Shown here: positions 1-9,739 of the stretch, in pieces
How positions within the stretch are numbered: position 1 is the stretch's first letter
How the letters are laid out: each line of letters opens with the position of its first letter
Source: Climacium dendroides
Taxonomy: Eukaryota; Streptophyta; Bryopsida; Hypnales; Climaciaceae
DNA length: 64,000 nt
NCBI GenBank assembly: GCA_950106755.1
Contig: OX467083.1
Span: forward strand, 36,947,029-37,011,028
Direction of reading: 5' to 3'
Notes under the pieces: generated by a model
What the model saw: the letters and a program-made list of their open reading frames with translations, nothing else
The model's database searches: none
What the model was told of the DNA's origin: nothing
Program-made: the position numbers and the translations under genes

Positions 1-1440
1 TAGGGATATTAATTTATGTAGTTTCAATGGCAAGATTCCATTTTGCCTAAGCAAATAGGATAAAGTAGAAAACACAAGAGGGAGCTTTGAGTGTAGTTGT
101 ATAGTATTATACCCTAAAGTTTTTAAAAATTGAAGGATACATTAGGGTCAAATTATAGTGCTAGTTTTTAAAAAGAGAACTATAGTAATTTTTTATATAT
201 AGAAGTCATATTTTCTACAAGTTTTGGTTTTTCAAAATAAATCACCTACCACTTTAGAAGGTTGTGCTCCTACAACTCATTATTTGGATTGAAGAGAAGA
301 ATCATCAATCTTTAAATTTTGTAGTATGCATAATTGGCTTATAATTGTATTGGTGGCATGTATTGTTTGTGATTTGTTGGTGCAATAAAGTTGTTTTCTA
401 AGTCCATCGATTTCAAGGTTGGTAGCTGGAATGCACTATTAGAAAATGATGTTCAAATCAACAAAAAAAACTTCAAATTTTTGTTGAAGTGGGTATCATA
501 TTGACTGTTTTTATAGTTTTTAATTGATTCAGTACAAGTTAACAAAATAGTTACAGATTTTTGTTGATTCAAATGGTGCAATGTCCAAGTCAACAAAAAA
601 TCAACACTTTTTTGTTCATTTTGATTTACAAGAGTTTCAAATAAGTTTTTGTCATTTGTGCAATGTTTAATCATCATGGTTGGATTTTTATATACATTAA
701 TTATTTTTAACTTAATCATGCACAATTTGGTGATTTTTAAAATCATCAGACTTTGGTGGGCCATTTTGACATAGTAGAATAGCTTTTTTTCAAAAAATTG
801 GAACTTAGAAAAATTGGAAAATCAAATTAAACTTCATCTCCAAAAATCCATTCGAGATTTTAATCTTCCAATCAAAAATCATGGAAAAAATTCAAACACT
901 AGAAGAAAATGAGGGGTTTTGCAATTACACTATACAACTAGTTTTTCAGTTGTATAGGACATTTGTGGCTAGTTTGCGATTGGTGATAATTTGGAGACCT
1001 CTTGTAGTGGACACTTTAAATTCCAGGAAAAATGTATACCAATTGTAAAAGTCATACTTCATTTGTAACTCATTTGCAACTTGTTTGCAACTTGTATATT
1101 TATAGATTTGAAATTATTAATCTCAATGATTTATAAACTGCAAAATTTTAAACTACCTTTTTTTAGATTTTAGAATTTCAAATCTAAATTTTTTCTAGAT
1201 TTTAAATTTTAGATCTACCTCCTTCCTAGATTTCAAAAATTCAAATATTGATATTTAATAGATTTCATTGGTTTAGAAAACCTTATAATTTTATAGATTT
1301 AAAATTTTTTTGGATTTTAAATATTTTTTATTTCTATAAATTATAGAAATCTAGAAATCATAAAAAATCCATTGCTTAAGACTACAATAATTTACAAATC
1401 TTATATATCCAACCTAATGGTACTCTTTACAATTAGAATG
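1..1440. other. AT-rich gene-free DNA
   Basis: No coding region was recognised. The stretch is AT-rich with many homopolymer runs. Words such as TTGCAACTTG recur near 1065-1100. A possible CACTA-ended element lies at 433-776 and is listed separately. Confidence 0.5.
433..776. mobile_element. possible CACTA-ended MITE
   Basis: The left end reads CACTATTAGAAAATGATG, followed by TTCAAATCAACAAAAA. This closely matches the left end of the small element at 5310, so the two ends look like one family. The right end near 772 reads ATAGTAG, a weak inverted match. Internal sequence is rich in TTGTTGATT/AATCAAC words. There is no coding capacity. The boundaries are uncertain. Confidence 0.35.
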
Positions 1441-1556
1441 GGACAATTGATATAAGACAAATGAGAATGAACTTTGGAAGCAACTAAGAAACAACTAAAA
1501 AATGACTAAGAAACAACTAGTGTACAACTTAAAAGTGATTAGAAAACGACTAGCTT
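1440..1556. repeat. AACAACTAG-type short-word block (left part)
   Basis: Short direct words of the type GAAACAACTAG, GACTAAGAAACAACTA and AAACGACTAG recur about every 12-25 bases. The same words continue at about 1725-1742 and on the far side of the pogo-like transposon at about 4885-4990, so the transposon appears to have inserted into this block. Confidence 0.5.
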
Positions 1557-1720
1557 CACTACTAGAAAATTTAGTTTTAGTGTTGATTTGGTTGCATTTA
1601 TTTGGTTCACTTTTCTATTGATTTCTATTTAAATCAACAAATTACTCTCCAAATCAACAGAAAAGTGAATCAAATCTATACAACCAAATCAACAAATAAA
1701 GCTGAATTTTTTAGTATTGT
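1557..1720. mobile_element. small foldback MITE
   Basis: The left end CACTACTAGAAAATTTAG and the right end (TTTTTTAGTATTG) form an imperfect inverted repeat. The arms stay alignable inward through GTTGATTTGGTTG and TTCACTTTTCT-type stretches, so most of the element can fold into one hairpin. There is no coding capacity. The CACTA-like ends suggest mobilisation by a CACTA-type transposase, which is inference. Confidence 0.55.
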
Positions 1721-1939
1721 AAGAAATGACTAAGAAACAACTACACTAAAATTGGTAAATAGTGTTGGCAACACTAATTATCCCAACTAACACTAATAGC
1801 GATGTGCACGCTTAGTGTTAGATCTTTTTGTACCGATTCTAACACTATTTTAGCTTTGAAGTAAATTTCTGTCATTTCAGAATTTGTAGAAGAGTGCATT
1901 TAGTGTTAGATGGTAACAAAATATAGAAGTTGGAATGGT

Positions 1940-2475
1940 TGGGAAAATTTGGTGTATGAAATGCTGAAATGTTGAAATGTTGAAATTTTGAATTGCTGAA
2001 ATGTTGAATTGCTGAATTGCTGAAATGCTGAAATGTTGGAATGTTGAAAAGCCCAAAAAACAACAATGAAATGTTGGAATGTTGAAAAGCCCAAAAAACA
2101 ACAATGAAATGGTGAAATAACCAAAAAAACAATGAAATCCTGAAATAAATGTTGAAAGCCCCCCAAAACAATGAAATGGTGAAAAGCCCCCAAAAAACAA
2201 TGAAATCCTAAAATAAATGGTGAAAAGCCCAAAAAAACAATGAAATCCTGAAATAAATGGTGAAAAGCCTAGAAAAACAATGAAATCCTGAAATAAATGG
2301 TGAAAAGCCCAACAAAACACTGAAATCCAGAAATCAATGTTGAAAAGCTCCCCCAAAACAATGAAATCCTGAAAAGTTGGAAAGTTAAATGAAATCCTGA
2401 AATAAATGCTGGAAAGCCCCCAAAAACAATGAAATGGTGAAATAAACAATGCAATGGTGAAATGCTGAAATTTTT
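1940..2475. repeat. minisatellite inside the pogo-like element
   Basis: Tandem, variable units are built on AATGAAATCCTGAAATAAAT and GGTGAAAAGCCC. The left part shrinks to short GAAATGTT/GAATTGCT units. Full units are roughly 45-50 bases, and shorter variants come from loss of sub-blocks. Both strands are open in several frames only because the units lack stops; the resulting Phe/His/Ile-rich peptides are not credible proteins. The array sits between the left TIR and the end of the transposase. Confidence 0.85.
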
Positions 2476-2594
2476 TATAATGTGTGTATATTGCAAAATA
2501 TAGGAAGAGTCAAAAGTACAGTATAATAGTCGTAGCTGTAGGCCAAAAATTGAAGAAAAAAAACAGTAAAAATTGAAAAAAAAAAAAAAGATCT

Positions 2595-4115
2595 CTAAAC
2601 TGCCCTATTTAAATTAGGCACTTCTTGCCCTTGGAAGTATTGCAAATGTTTTGCAATAATGTCTTGGAGATGTGGAAATAATTGTCCAACACTCCAAGAT
2701 CCATCAAGTCTTAATGCCAAGCCACAACGAATCATTGCTTTTCTAGCATAGGAGATGTTGCCACAATCCACCTCTCTATTAACATCTTCTATACTATCAG
2801 CAGCCAATTGTAGGAAAAAACGTTTCCTTGGATTGGTCAACTTCCCTGACCATTGTCCATCTGCTCGGGGTGCATTTTGCCAAGCATTTTCTTGTATCAA
2901 CTGAATTTTTTTGGCTTCCCACCGTCTTGTCCATGCATCTTTGATCTTTGAAATCAAGAATGTATCTGCTGGTTGGCAAAGGTGAGTAGAACAAGGAGGT
3001 AAAAATTTGAAGACTGTATTTTTGGCTACTAGTACATCAGCCAACCTAGGGGTCACCGTATGGCCGGTACAATTATCAAGCCATATGATCTTCATGCGGT
3101 GATGAAGATCGGCTTGATATGCCTGATTTTCCAAAAAATATTCGGGTAAGATGGTTTGGTCCATCCACCCTTTAGGGCCCGACCTATAAGACACCCCGGG
3201 AATATTATCAATTAGACCTCGTATAGGGTAGCTCCTATTTTCATTTGTGAAAATGAGCATAGGAGCTTCTATCATAGCACGCTAGCCTCCTGAAATACGA
3301 ACCACCATAGTCATAGACTCCCCACCCGAAACCACTTCAGCATATTTGACTGTTGTGTCCCCCCGAAACCCTAAAGTGCATCCATTGTCAAGATTGACAA
3401 CAAAATGGGTTTCATCCAGATTTTCCATTAGATTTTCATCAAATTCTCCGGATGCAAATCCCCTTTGCAAAACCCCCAAATGATAGGCGGTTTGTTGTTT
3501 GATTTGGAGTTCTTTTTGAAGACTACAAGTCAAACGGCCACGTTGGGAGAGGAGGACTATGTTGTGGTTCTCCATGAATTGATTGACCCAATTCGGGGTA
3601 ATTTTGTTAACCAACAAAATGTTATCCTTTGGGTCAACAGATTGGGCTGTGAAATTGGACTCGGGAACTACGAGAATGGAAAGGGCCAACTCATGAAGAA
3701 GAAGAGAAGAAAACTTTACACCTGATTTTCGAAGGCGGTTGAATTCTTCAAGTAAAAGTGGGTACAAATATTGTACCCATTCACTTTTTTTCTTGCCTCG
3801 GCCTGGTCTGGCTTTTGGACAATGGCGCCGCCTTATGCCCAATCGGTTGCAGCTGCACGAGAATGCAGTAACTTGGGCTGCATTTTCTGCATTGTCCTCA
3901 TCGAATTGGTGGCGTTGCTGCCACCATCGGCCGGCTTTTACAAGGTTGGCAGGGCGCTGTCCACGGAAATGTTCTGAAAATGCTTGAATTACGCGAACAT
4001 TTAGGCCATGCTCACCGTGAATGGCGACGTCCTCCACCATCCAAGCAGTGACAGCTCGTCGAGTTGCAATGCTGGAAACTTGTTGGAGGCGTTAGGGAGA
4101 GGCATTGAAATCAGC
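2595..4115 (-). pseudogene. pogo/Tigger-like DDE transposase, interrupted
   Basis: This is a DDE_1-type transposase that would cut and paste its own element. Two collinear minus-strand segments (4040-3282 and 3275-2595) share one reading frame and are separated by a single TAG at 3279-3281. A likely N-terminal extension upstream has one further stop (TAA near 4090). The catalytic core is visible: MENLDETHFVVNLD (first Asp), IIWLDNCTGHT (second Asp) and LCQPADTFLISKIKDAW (third Asp), with about 36 residues between the second and third. An earlier helical segment (LQKELQIKQQTAYH) could belong to a DNA-binding helix-turn-helix. The stop at 3279 could come from CAG by one C-to-T change. Read-through, or a functional copy elsewhere, would be needed for activity. 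Confidence 0.8.
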
Positions 4116-4884
4116 AAGCGGAGGGCGGTCCATGCCGGGCTAGAAAATCCAGAAAAAAATGGTTTTAAAAAAATGGCGACCAAAAAAAAAACCCATCTTT
4201 CACAGTAAATAGAAGAGAGGAAGAGAAATCCAATGGTGTAATCAAAAGTTGAATTGCATACCTCAATTGAAAGTTAGGGGCACCGGAAGATTCAAATTCA
4301 AATTGAAGCGGCAATGGAATCGGCGGGAGTCGTCGGACTATACCCCCCCCCCCAAAGCTCACAATGTGGGCTGAAATTTTCAAGAAACTCTCCAAAATTG
4401 TCTTGTGCTCCCAAGGTGGCGCCCACAATGTGGAAGGAAGAAAAACTCCAACCCAAAACTGAAATTGCGAATGGATTCTAGGATTCTAGAAATTGCGAAT
4501 GGATTCTAGGAATGTGCTGTAGGGGCAAAGCCTAACCAAAACTGAATACCACAATGGGCTGAAATTGCAGTGCGCTAAGTAAAGGATGAATCGCCGGACA
4601 TGAAGCAAACAAACAAAAAACAAAAATTCCAAGGAAGGAGAAAACTTCCACGGCGAGAGAGAAGACCAAAAGTAAAGTTTCCAGGGAAGGCCAAGATTTC
4701 GGGGGCGAGGGTCAGAAATTGTAGTTCCCAAAATTGAGGTTTCCAAGGTAGGGCCAGATTTAGGCGGCACAAATTAAGTGCCCAACACTATTTATACATA
4801 AGTTGGAAAATAGTGTTGGGGGTAAAAACCAGGGAATGACACTAATTATCACCCAACACTATTTACCAATTTTAGTGTAGTGTA

Positions 4885-5000
4885 TGACTAAAAAGTAACC
4901 TAGAAACAACTAGAAAGCAACTAGAAAACAACTATGGTCATTTTACGATTGCAATCTTTTCCTAGTTGTTTCTTAGTCATTTTTTGCAACTATAGATTGA
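4885..5000. repeat. AACAACTAG-type short-word block (right part)
   Basis: The words CTAGAAACAACTAGAAAGC and GAAAACAACTATGG, then the inverted form CCTAGTTGTTTCTTAG, occur directly after the right TIR of the pogo-like element. This continues the block seen at 1440-1556. Confidence 0.5.
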
Positions 5001-5309
5001 CTACTTTGTCACTAAAATAATGTATCAATGGAGTAAAACAACAACATAAAATAATTACTTTAAATTTGGTACTAATAGAGAGGTCTGATAGTTGTTGGAT
5101 AGTTGTATAGGACACTAGTTGCATAGTAGCCGGTTTTTCTTCTAGTCCACACATAACTTGTGACAATGGCATCCATGCTAATATTCAATGCTAGGCGTGA
5201 CTACTCTTGAAAGAAAGTCAATAAATGCATGCTATTAACAAAAAGAAGCAAGTAATAACACACATGACATTTTGTCGTAAATATGGGGGAACACAAGAAA
5301 GACATCCAT

Positions 5310-5411
5310 CACTACTAGAAAATCTATGTTCAAATTAACAAAAAATGGAAATAAGAATGTTGATTTTTTTGTCCATTTTTTGTTGATTTGGTCGTGTTGA
5401 CTTCAATAGTA
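5310..5411. mobile_element. approximately 100-bp MITE with CACTA-like ends
   Basis: The left end, CACTACTAGAAAATCTATG then AACAAAAAATGGA, is the imperfect inverse of the right end, TCCATTTTTTGTTGATTTGG to CAATAGTA. The whole element can fold on itself. Its left end matches the element at 433. Confidence 0.55.
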
Positions 5412-6548
5412 TAGAACAAAAAAATGTTGATTTGATTTCTAATTCGTTTAGTTTATAAAGATTTTTAAAAAATTAATGAGATCAACCAATTGCAAGTCAA
5501 TACATGGTGAATGCCACATTAGCAACCACTAAAAAAATGCCATGCAAGCAAAGGTCACATATAAGACAATTACATCTCAGCGTTCTTCTTTATCTTTTCT
5601 AGTTATATTATCAACCACTTTTTCTTGAGATCCACATGCTAATACATGACAATCCACTATACTAGCTATTACAAGAGTAAAATATCTTTCTCTTTCTAAC
5701 ATTGAACACATTACATTAAAGTAATTGTCTTCTAGGCAATCATGTGCCATGCGAGTAGGCACCACCAATGGGTTTCAAACCTTAGACCATGCCTTGTGAT
5801 TGAGGTTCAAGGGTATTAACCATTGCACCATATATATTCATTTGAACAAAATGTGCTAAATTTTAATTTAGTTAGTATTTGGGATTGTTTCTTTAATTTA
5901 TAAACCCAATAGAGTTTAGAGTCTAATTTGGCATAATAGATTAATTTTTTTCAAAGACTTTTTGACAATAAAAAATTGGAAAAATCAAATTAAATTTCAT
6001 CTCCAAAAATCCGTTTGAATTTGAGTCTCCAATCAAAAGTTATGGACAAAATTCAGAGAGGATGGTTTAAAATGTCCATTCCAACCTCTCTTTAAGGCCA
6101 AGTCAATATGACTATAGTAAAATATTATTGGAATAATTAGCATAAAAACCCATAGTAATGTTGCAATAGTTGTCCATCCTAATTGACATGATTGAGTAGA
6201 TTTGTAGATAACTTGCAAGTCTTCTCACTCAATGACAATCATACACTACTTGGATATGCTACTATGTTGTTGTGCTTGCGATTCTGGTAGGAGGGCCCAT
6301 AGTAATGAGAAGGGTATCTAATTGAAGGGATAATCAACTCTATTTGTCCAGATGTGATTACTTTGACGCTAGGAGTGAGAAGAAGCATGAGGATCAAGGG
6401 ACAAAGGGAAGGTATCAACCATGCATCATGATGTCCAATGGAACTATATTCAATGGGATGTGTCAAGTTTGTTCATTGATATATTTGGAGGTAAGTCCAT
6501 TGAGAGCCTTGATTGTTTTTCTAGCATCTTCCAAATGGTACATGAATC

Positions 6549-6590
6549 CTAGTAGAACCCATATAGACATACTATTATGGGTTCTACTAG
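6549..6590. repeat. perfect short inverted repeat
   Basis: The arm CTAGTAGAACCCATA (6549-6563) is repeated in inverse at 6576-6590, with a 12-base loop. No function can be assigned. Confidence 0.6.
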
Positions 6591-6944
6591 AATCCATCCA
6601 CTACCATTCATCTGCATCTTTCCGAAGAGTTGTATACTTCATTAATTGAAGTGAAGGTAGAAAAAGTAAGCGTCTAGTTTAAGGGTTCAACTAATGGTTT
6701 AGTTGAGAAAAGTGATTTAGTGGGAGGTGGAGGCAATTCAATGAATGGGAGAGGCAATTTAGTAGATTGGGGACGCAAACACCCTAGATATTAGAAAAAA
6801 TCTGAACCCTACAAAGGATTTTTGTAGAACTAAATTTTAATTTTCGAAGTTCCATTTCTATTATCTAAGTGTAAATAGAGTTGTAAAGATAGATTAGAAG
6901 TCAATGAATGTAGATTTAATGAACAAATCCTTTCAGTAAATGAT

Positions 6945-8420
6945 AATTGACTATAGATGGTTTACAAAGACTATAGTCATTTCTAGAGGCACTAATCTAT
7001 GAACTATTATAGCGGTTATAGTCTGTTTGCATTCGTAGTTGAGATTTGGAAGGTTGTTTGGGAGACTATTTGACTTGCTTCCTTTGCTTGTTTTCATTGT
7101 CATTAACTGTGATAGTTTTGTGTCCTTGACCATAGTCTTTGGTCTCATATTTTGTATGCTTGTAATTTGTTTGAATCTGTTTGCAATTGTGCCCAATGAT
7201 TGGGAGTTGTATGCTATGAATTGCTATTATGTAGTACTTTGGAATTCATTGTTTTGAATTGTTTGAGTGCATGGGATTATCTAAATGTGTAAAAACTAAT
7301 GACTATGGTCCATATGAAAGTTTGTGAAGGATTTTGTGATTGATTGATAATTGAGTAATGAAGGAAGTTGATTGTATGTCAAGACTATAGTCATGATGCT
7401 ATATGTGTTTGCATTAATTGGACTATGGTCTTGTAGAAGTAAGTTTGAAGAATGGAGACTACAATTCTAGTTAAAGATATAAACTTTAAATGAACTTGAT
7501 TGTAAATTGTGTGTTGATTAAATTTGGACCATGGTCTTGATACATTGAGTCTAGTTGCTAGAGAATAATGAGATAGTGATTACGCAAAGACTATAGACAA
7601 TTGAATACATGCAATTTGAGTGGTTTGAAGTTGAATAAATGAATGAATCTAAAAGAACATTGTGAGTCAAAATAATAAATGAAGAATATTAAGTTATTAA
7701 AAGACTATGGTCATTATAGTTTAGATTGACTGGATGATTATGAGATGAGAGAATTAAAAAATAATGTGATGATAGAAAAGTGAGATGAATAATTGTTATA
7801 ATATGGAATTAGAGATGAGTGATTGAATTTAGATATTAATATATGCAAAGACAATAGTCTGTTCCAAATTGGCGGCGGAACGTAAAGACTATGAACGATA
7901 AATTTGTTGATAAATATTACAACACCTTCTCTTAACAAATAGAGAAACCATTTTGAAAAGATAAAGAAGATAAATAAAATAAGAATTGTCTATGTGTAGT
8001 TTACAAAAAACAATATTTGAATCATGTTATAACAAAACATGAAGATAAAATGAACCAAAAGACTATGGACCCTTTGTTTTGAGAGATGGAAGTTAAGAGT
8101 GGACTATGGACTATTTGTGAACGATGAGTGGACTATGGACCTCCCCCTTTGAGTGATACCCAGACTATAGACATGAATGTGAGCCAATTTGTGAGAAGAC
8201 AATAATCAAGTTGAAAGATGAGGGAAAGGACTGATCTCCTAAACATTTTAATGTTGTTCTAGACGTTATAAAGGGATATTTATATCTCATTTCTATTTAG
8301 CAAGTGACTTTAGCTACAAATACGATAGACTATTTGACTGTTCCTTTGATTTTAGAACCCATGTACTATAGTCCTGGGTTGTTGCGAGTAGGCAAAATCT
8401 ACACTATAGTTGTTAACTTT
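6945..8420. repeat. block of dispersed GACTATRGTC-type palindromic words
   Basis: About twenty copies or near-copies of the half-palindromic word GACTATAGTC / GACTATGGTC / GGACTATGGAC are scattered over about 1.5 kb at irregular spacing (roughly 30-170 bases). Examples are near 6968, 7128, 7301, 7383, 7423, 7528, 7585, 7702, 7852, 8060, 8101, 8131, 8163 and 8360. The sequence between copies is AT-rich and not obviously repeated. No protein-coding gene was recognised here. Confidence 0.6.
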
Positions 8421-8423
8421 TGA

Positions 8424-8643
8424 TTTTGGGCATCCCGGCAATGCAAATACCAAAAAAATTAGAAAAACTGGAAAAAAATAAATAAAAAATAATCCAATAA
8501 CATTGATGTAGCATTGATGCAGCACCAATAGTGACTTATCAAATTTAAAAATAAAAAATAAAAATAAAAATTTTTTATTTTTATTTTTTCTATAATTGCA
8601 CTGCGGGGATGTAGAACTCGTGTCCTCTTTGATGCCTAAATTT
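8424..8643. mobile_element. possible small TIR element related to the one at 14.88 kb
   Basis: The left end reads TTTTGGGCATCCCGGCAATG and the right end, inverted, reads TTTAGGCATC...GCAGTGCAA. The right end (GCACTGCGGGGA...ACTCGTG) resembles the interior right part of the 14880-15144 element. There is a long A/T-rich centre and no coding capacity. Confidence 0.35.
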
Positions 8644-8644
8644 T

Positions 8645-9180
8645 TTCCTAATGAATTGAGAGTCTAATTGTATTGAACTTATAAAGGATCTTGAAGATCT
8701 AGATTGGAGTTGGGATGGGTACAAGCCATGACTTTGAATTCAAGTAGATGGATACTTTTGGACATATAGGAATTTGGCAACATGAATGTATTTATGGACT
8801 CTATAACATATTGTAGCCTACTCTAAGAAATCTTCATCAAATACAATTTGATTAAAGTATTAAGTTATGTGTTAGTGTTTAGACATCTAATCAACAAACT
8901 AGCCGTCTTGTTGACGGACATATAGGACAATTAGTTTATTACATAAATGGCCAACTCAATAGACAAAGAATCCAACAAATGAATTTTCCAGTCAACGAAA
9001 TGCCTATCAAATTCAATAGACTAGTTGTCTAGTTGACAAGCTCATAAGATAGACCTAACAAACTTCATCAACGCATTTTATTACATCGTCAATCTTAATT
9101 TAAAAGAAATTAAAATTTAGAATTTTTTAGCCATCTACTATATCCAAGCTTGAATTTGGCACATAAAAAGTTGGCAACCA
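8645..9180. other. gene-free AT-rich DNA
   Basis: Nothing coding was recognised. GTTGAC/GTCAAC words recur between about 8890 and 9060 (for example CTAGTTGTCTAGTTGAC near 9015). Confidence 0.45.
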
Positions 9181-9183
9181 AGC

Positions 9184-9270
9184 CATAGCTAGTTGGAAGG
9201 CTAGTGAGCTAGTGGAAGGCTAGTAGCTAAGTTGGAAGGCCAATCTAACCTAGTTGGAAGGCTAGACCAT
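9184..9270. repeat. short tandem repeat, TAGTTGGAAGGC units
   Basis: Four to five units of the type TAGTTGGAAGGCTAGTGAGC occur in about 85 bases with 1-3 base variations. They form a small degenerate tandem array. Confidence 0.7.
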
Positions 9271-9582
9271 CTAGTTGCTTCATTGAGTCAATAGTACATT
9301 GATTTCCATATACATTCTCGCATACATTTGGTTCCAAAAGACCAAAATCAAGATGATATCTAGTTGAATCCCAAATTTTGGTTTTTAAATCTTTAAATAT
9401 AATTTTTTGGAGACTGAACCTTGTATTCAAGTGTTGGATAGAACCCAAACCCAAATTTTAGAGGTGAAAAATGAGAGGTCAAGAATTTGAGGCCAGAGTT
9501 TATTTGGGGGGAAAAGCTATGCTCTATGGCAAGCACCCAAAAATCAAAGTTAAAGTTCAATAGTTTTGGAAGCCGAGCTATA

Positions 9583-9735
9583 TACTTTGTGGTTACAACT
9601 CAATTTTCAAAGCCTTGTGGTTACAACTTAGTTTTCAAGCTCTATGGTACAACTCGATTCTCAAGCTTTGTGGTTACACTCAATTCTCAAGTTCCATTGG
9701 GTTACAAATTTATTTTTTAAAGCTCTATTGCTTCC
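9583..9735. repeat. short tandem repeat, approximately 30-base units
   Basis: About five degenerate units combine TTGTGGTTACAACTCAATT with TTCAAAGC / TTCAAGCTCT. The period is about 30 bases. A short open frame across it is a by-product of the repeat. Confidence 0.7.
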
Positions 9736-9739
9736 AAAA

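Larger units (their letters stand above)
1741..4880 (-). mobile_element. pogo/Tigger-like DNA transposon with 28-bp TIRs
   Basis: Positions 1741-1768 and 4853-4880 are perfect inverted repeats of each other (28 of 28). They start CTACACTAAAATTGG and contain a TA at both outer edges, matching the TA target duplication of the Tc1/mariner/pogo superfamily. Further inverted copies of the AATAGTGTTGG motif lie just inside the right end (about 4770-4820). The interior has a minisatellite (1940-2470) and a minus-strand transposase (4115-2595). The flanking words resemble each other, so the target was a pre-existing short-repeat block. The transposase frame has few stops, so the element looks young beside the other relics here. 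Confidence 0.85.
5005..6940. other. gene-free DNA
   Basis: No gene was recognised. It contains the small MITE at 5310-5411 and a perfect 15-bp inverted repeat at 6549-6563/6576-6590. Short open frames (for example 6344-6649) have no recognisable domain. Confidence 0.5.

Noticed and set aside
1872..2496. Several minus-strand open frames of 75-190 codons
   Set aside because: They are readings of the minisatellite, rich in Phe/Ile/His repeats, in overlapping frames; no gene.
3465..4208. Plus-strand open frames opposite the transposase
   Set aside because: Antisense shadows of the pogo-like transposase and its N-terminal region.
4344..4354. Poly-C run, and a similar one near 17331
   Set aside because: Simple homopolymers; no evidence of function.
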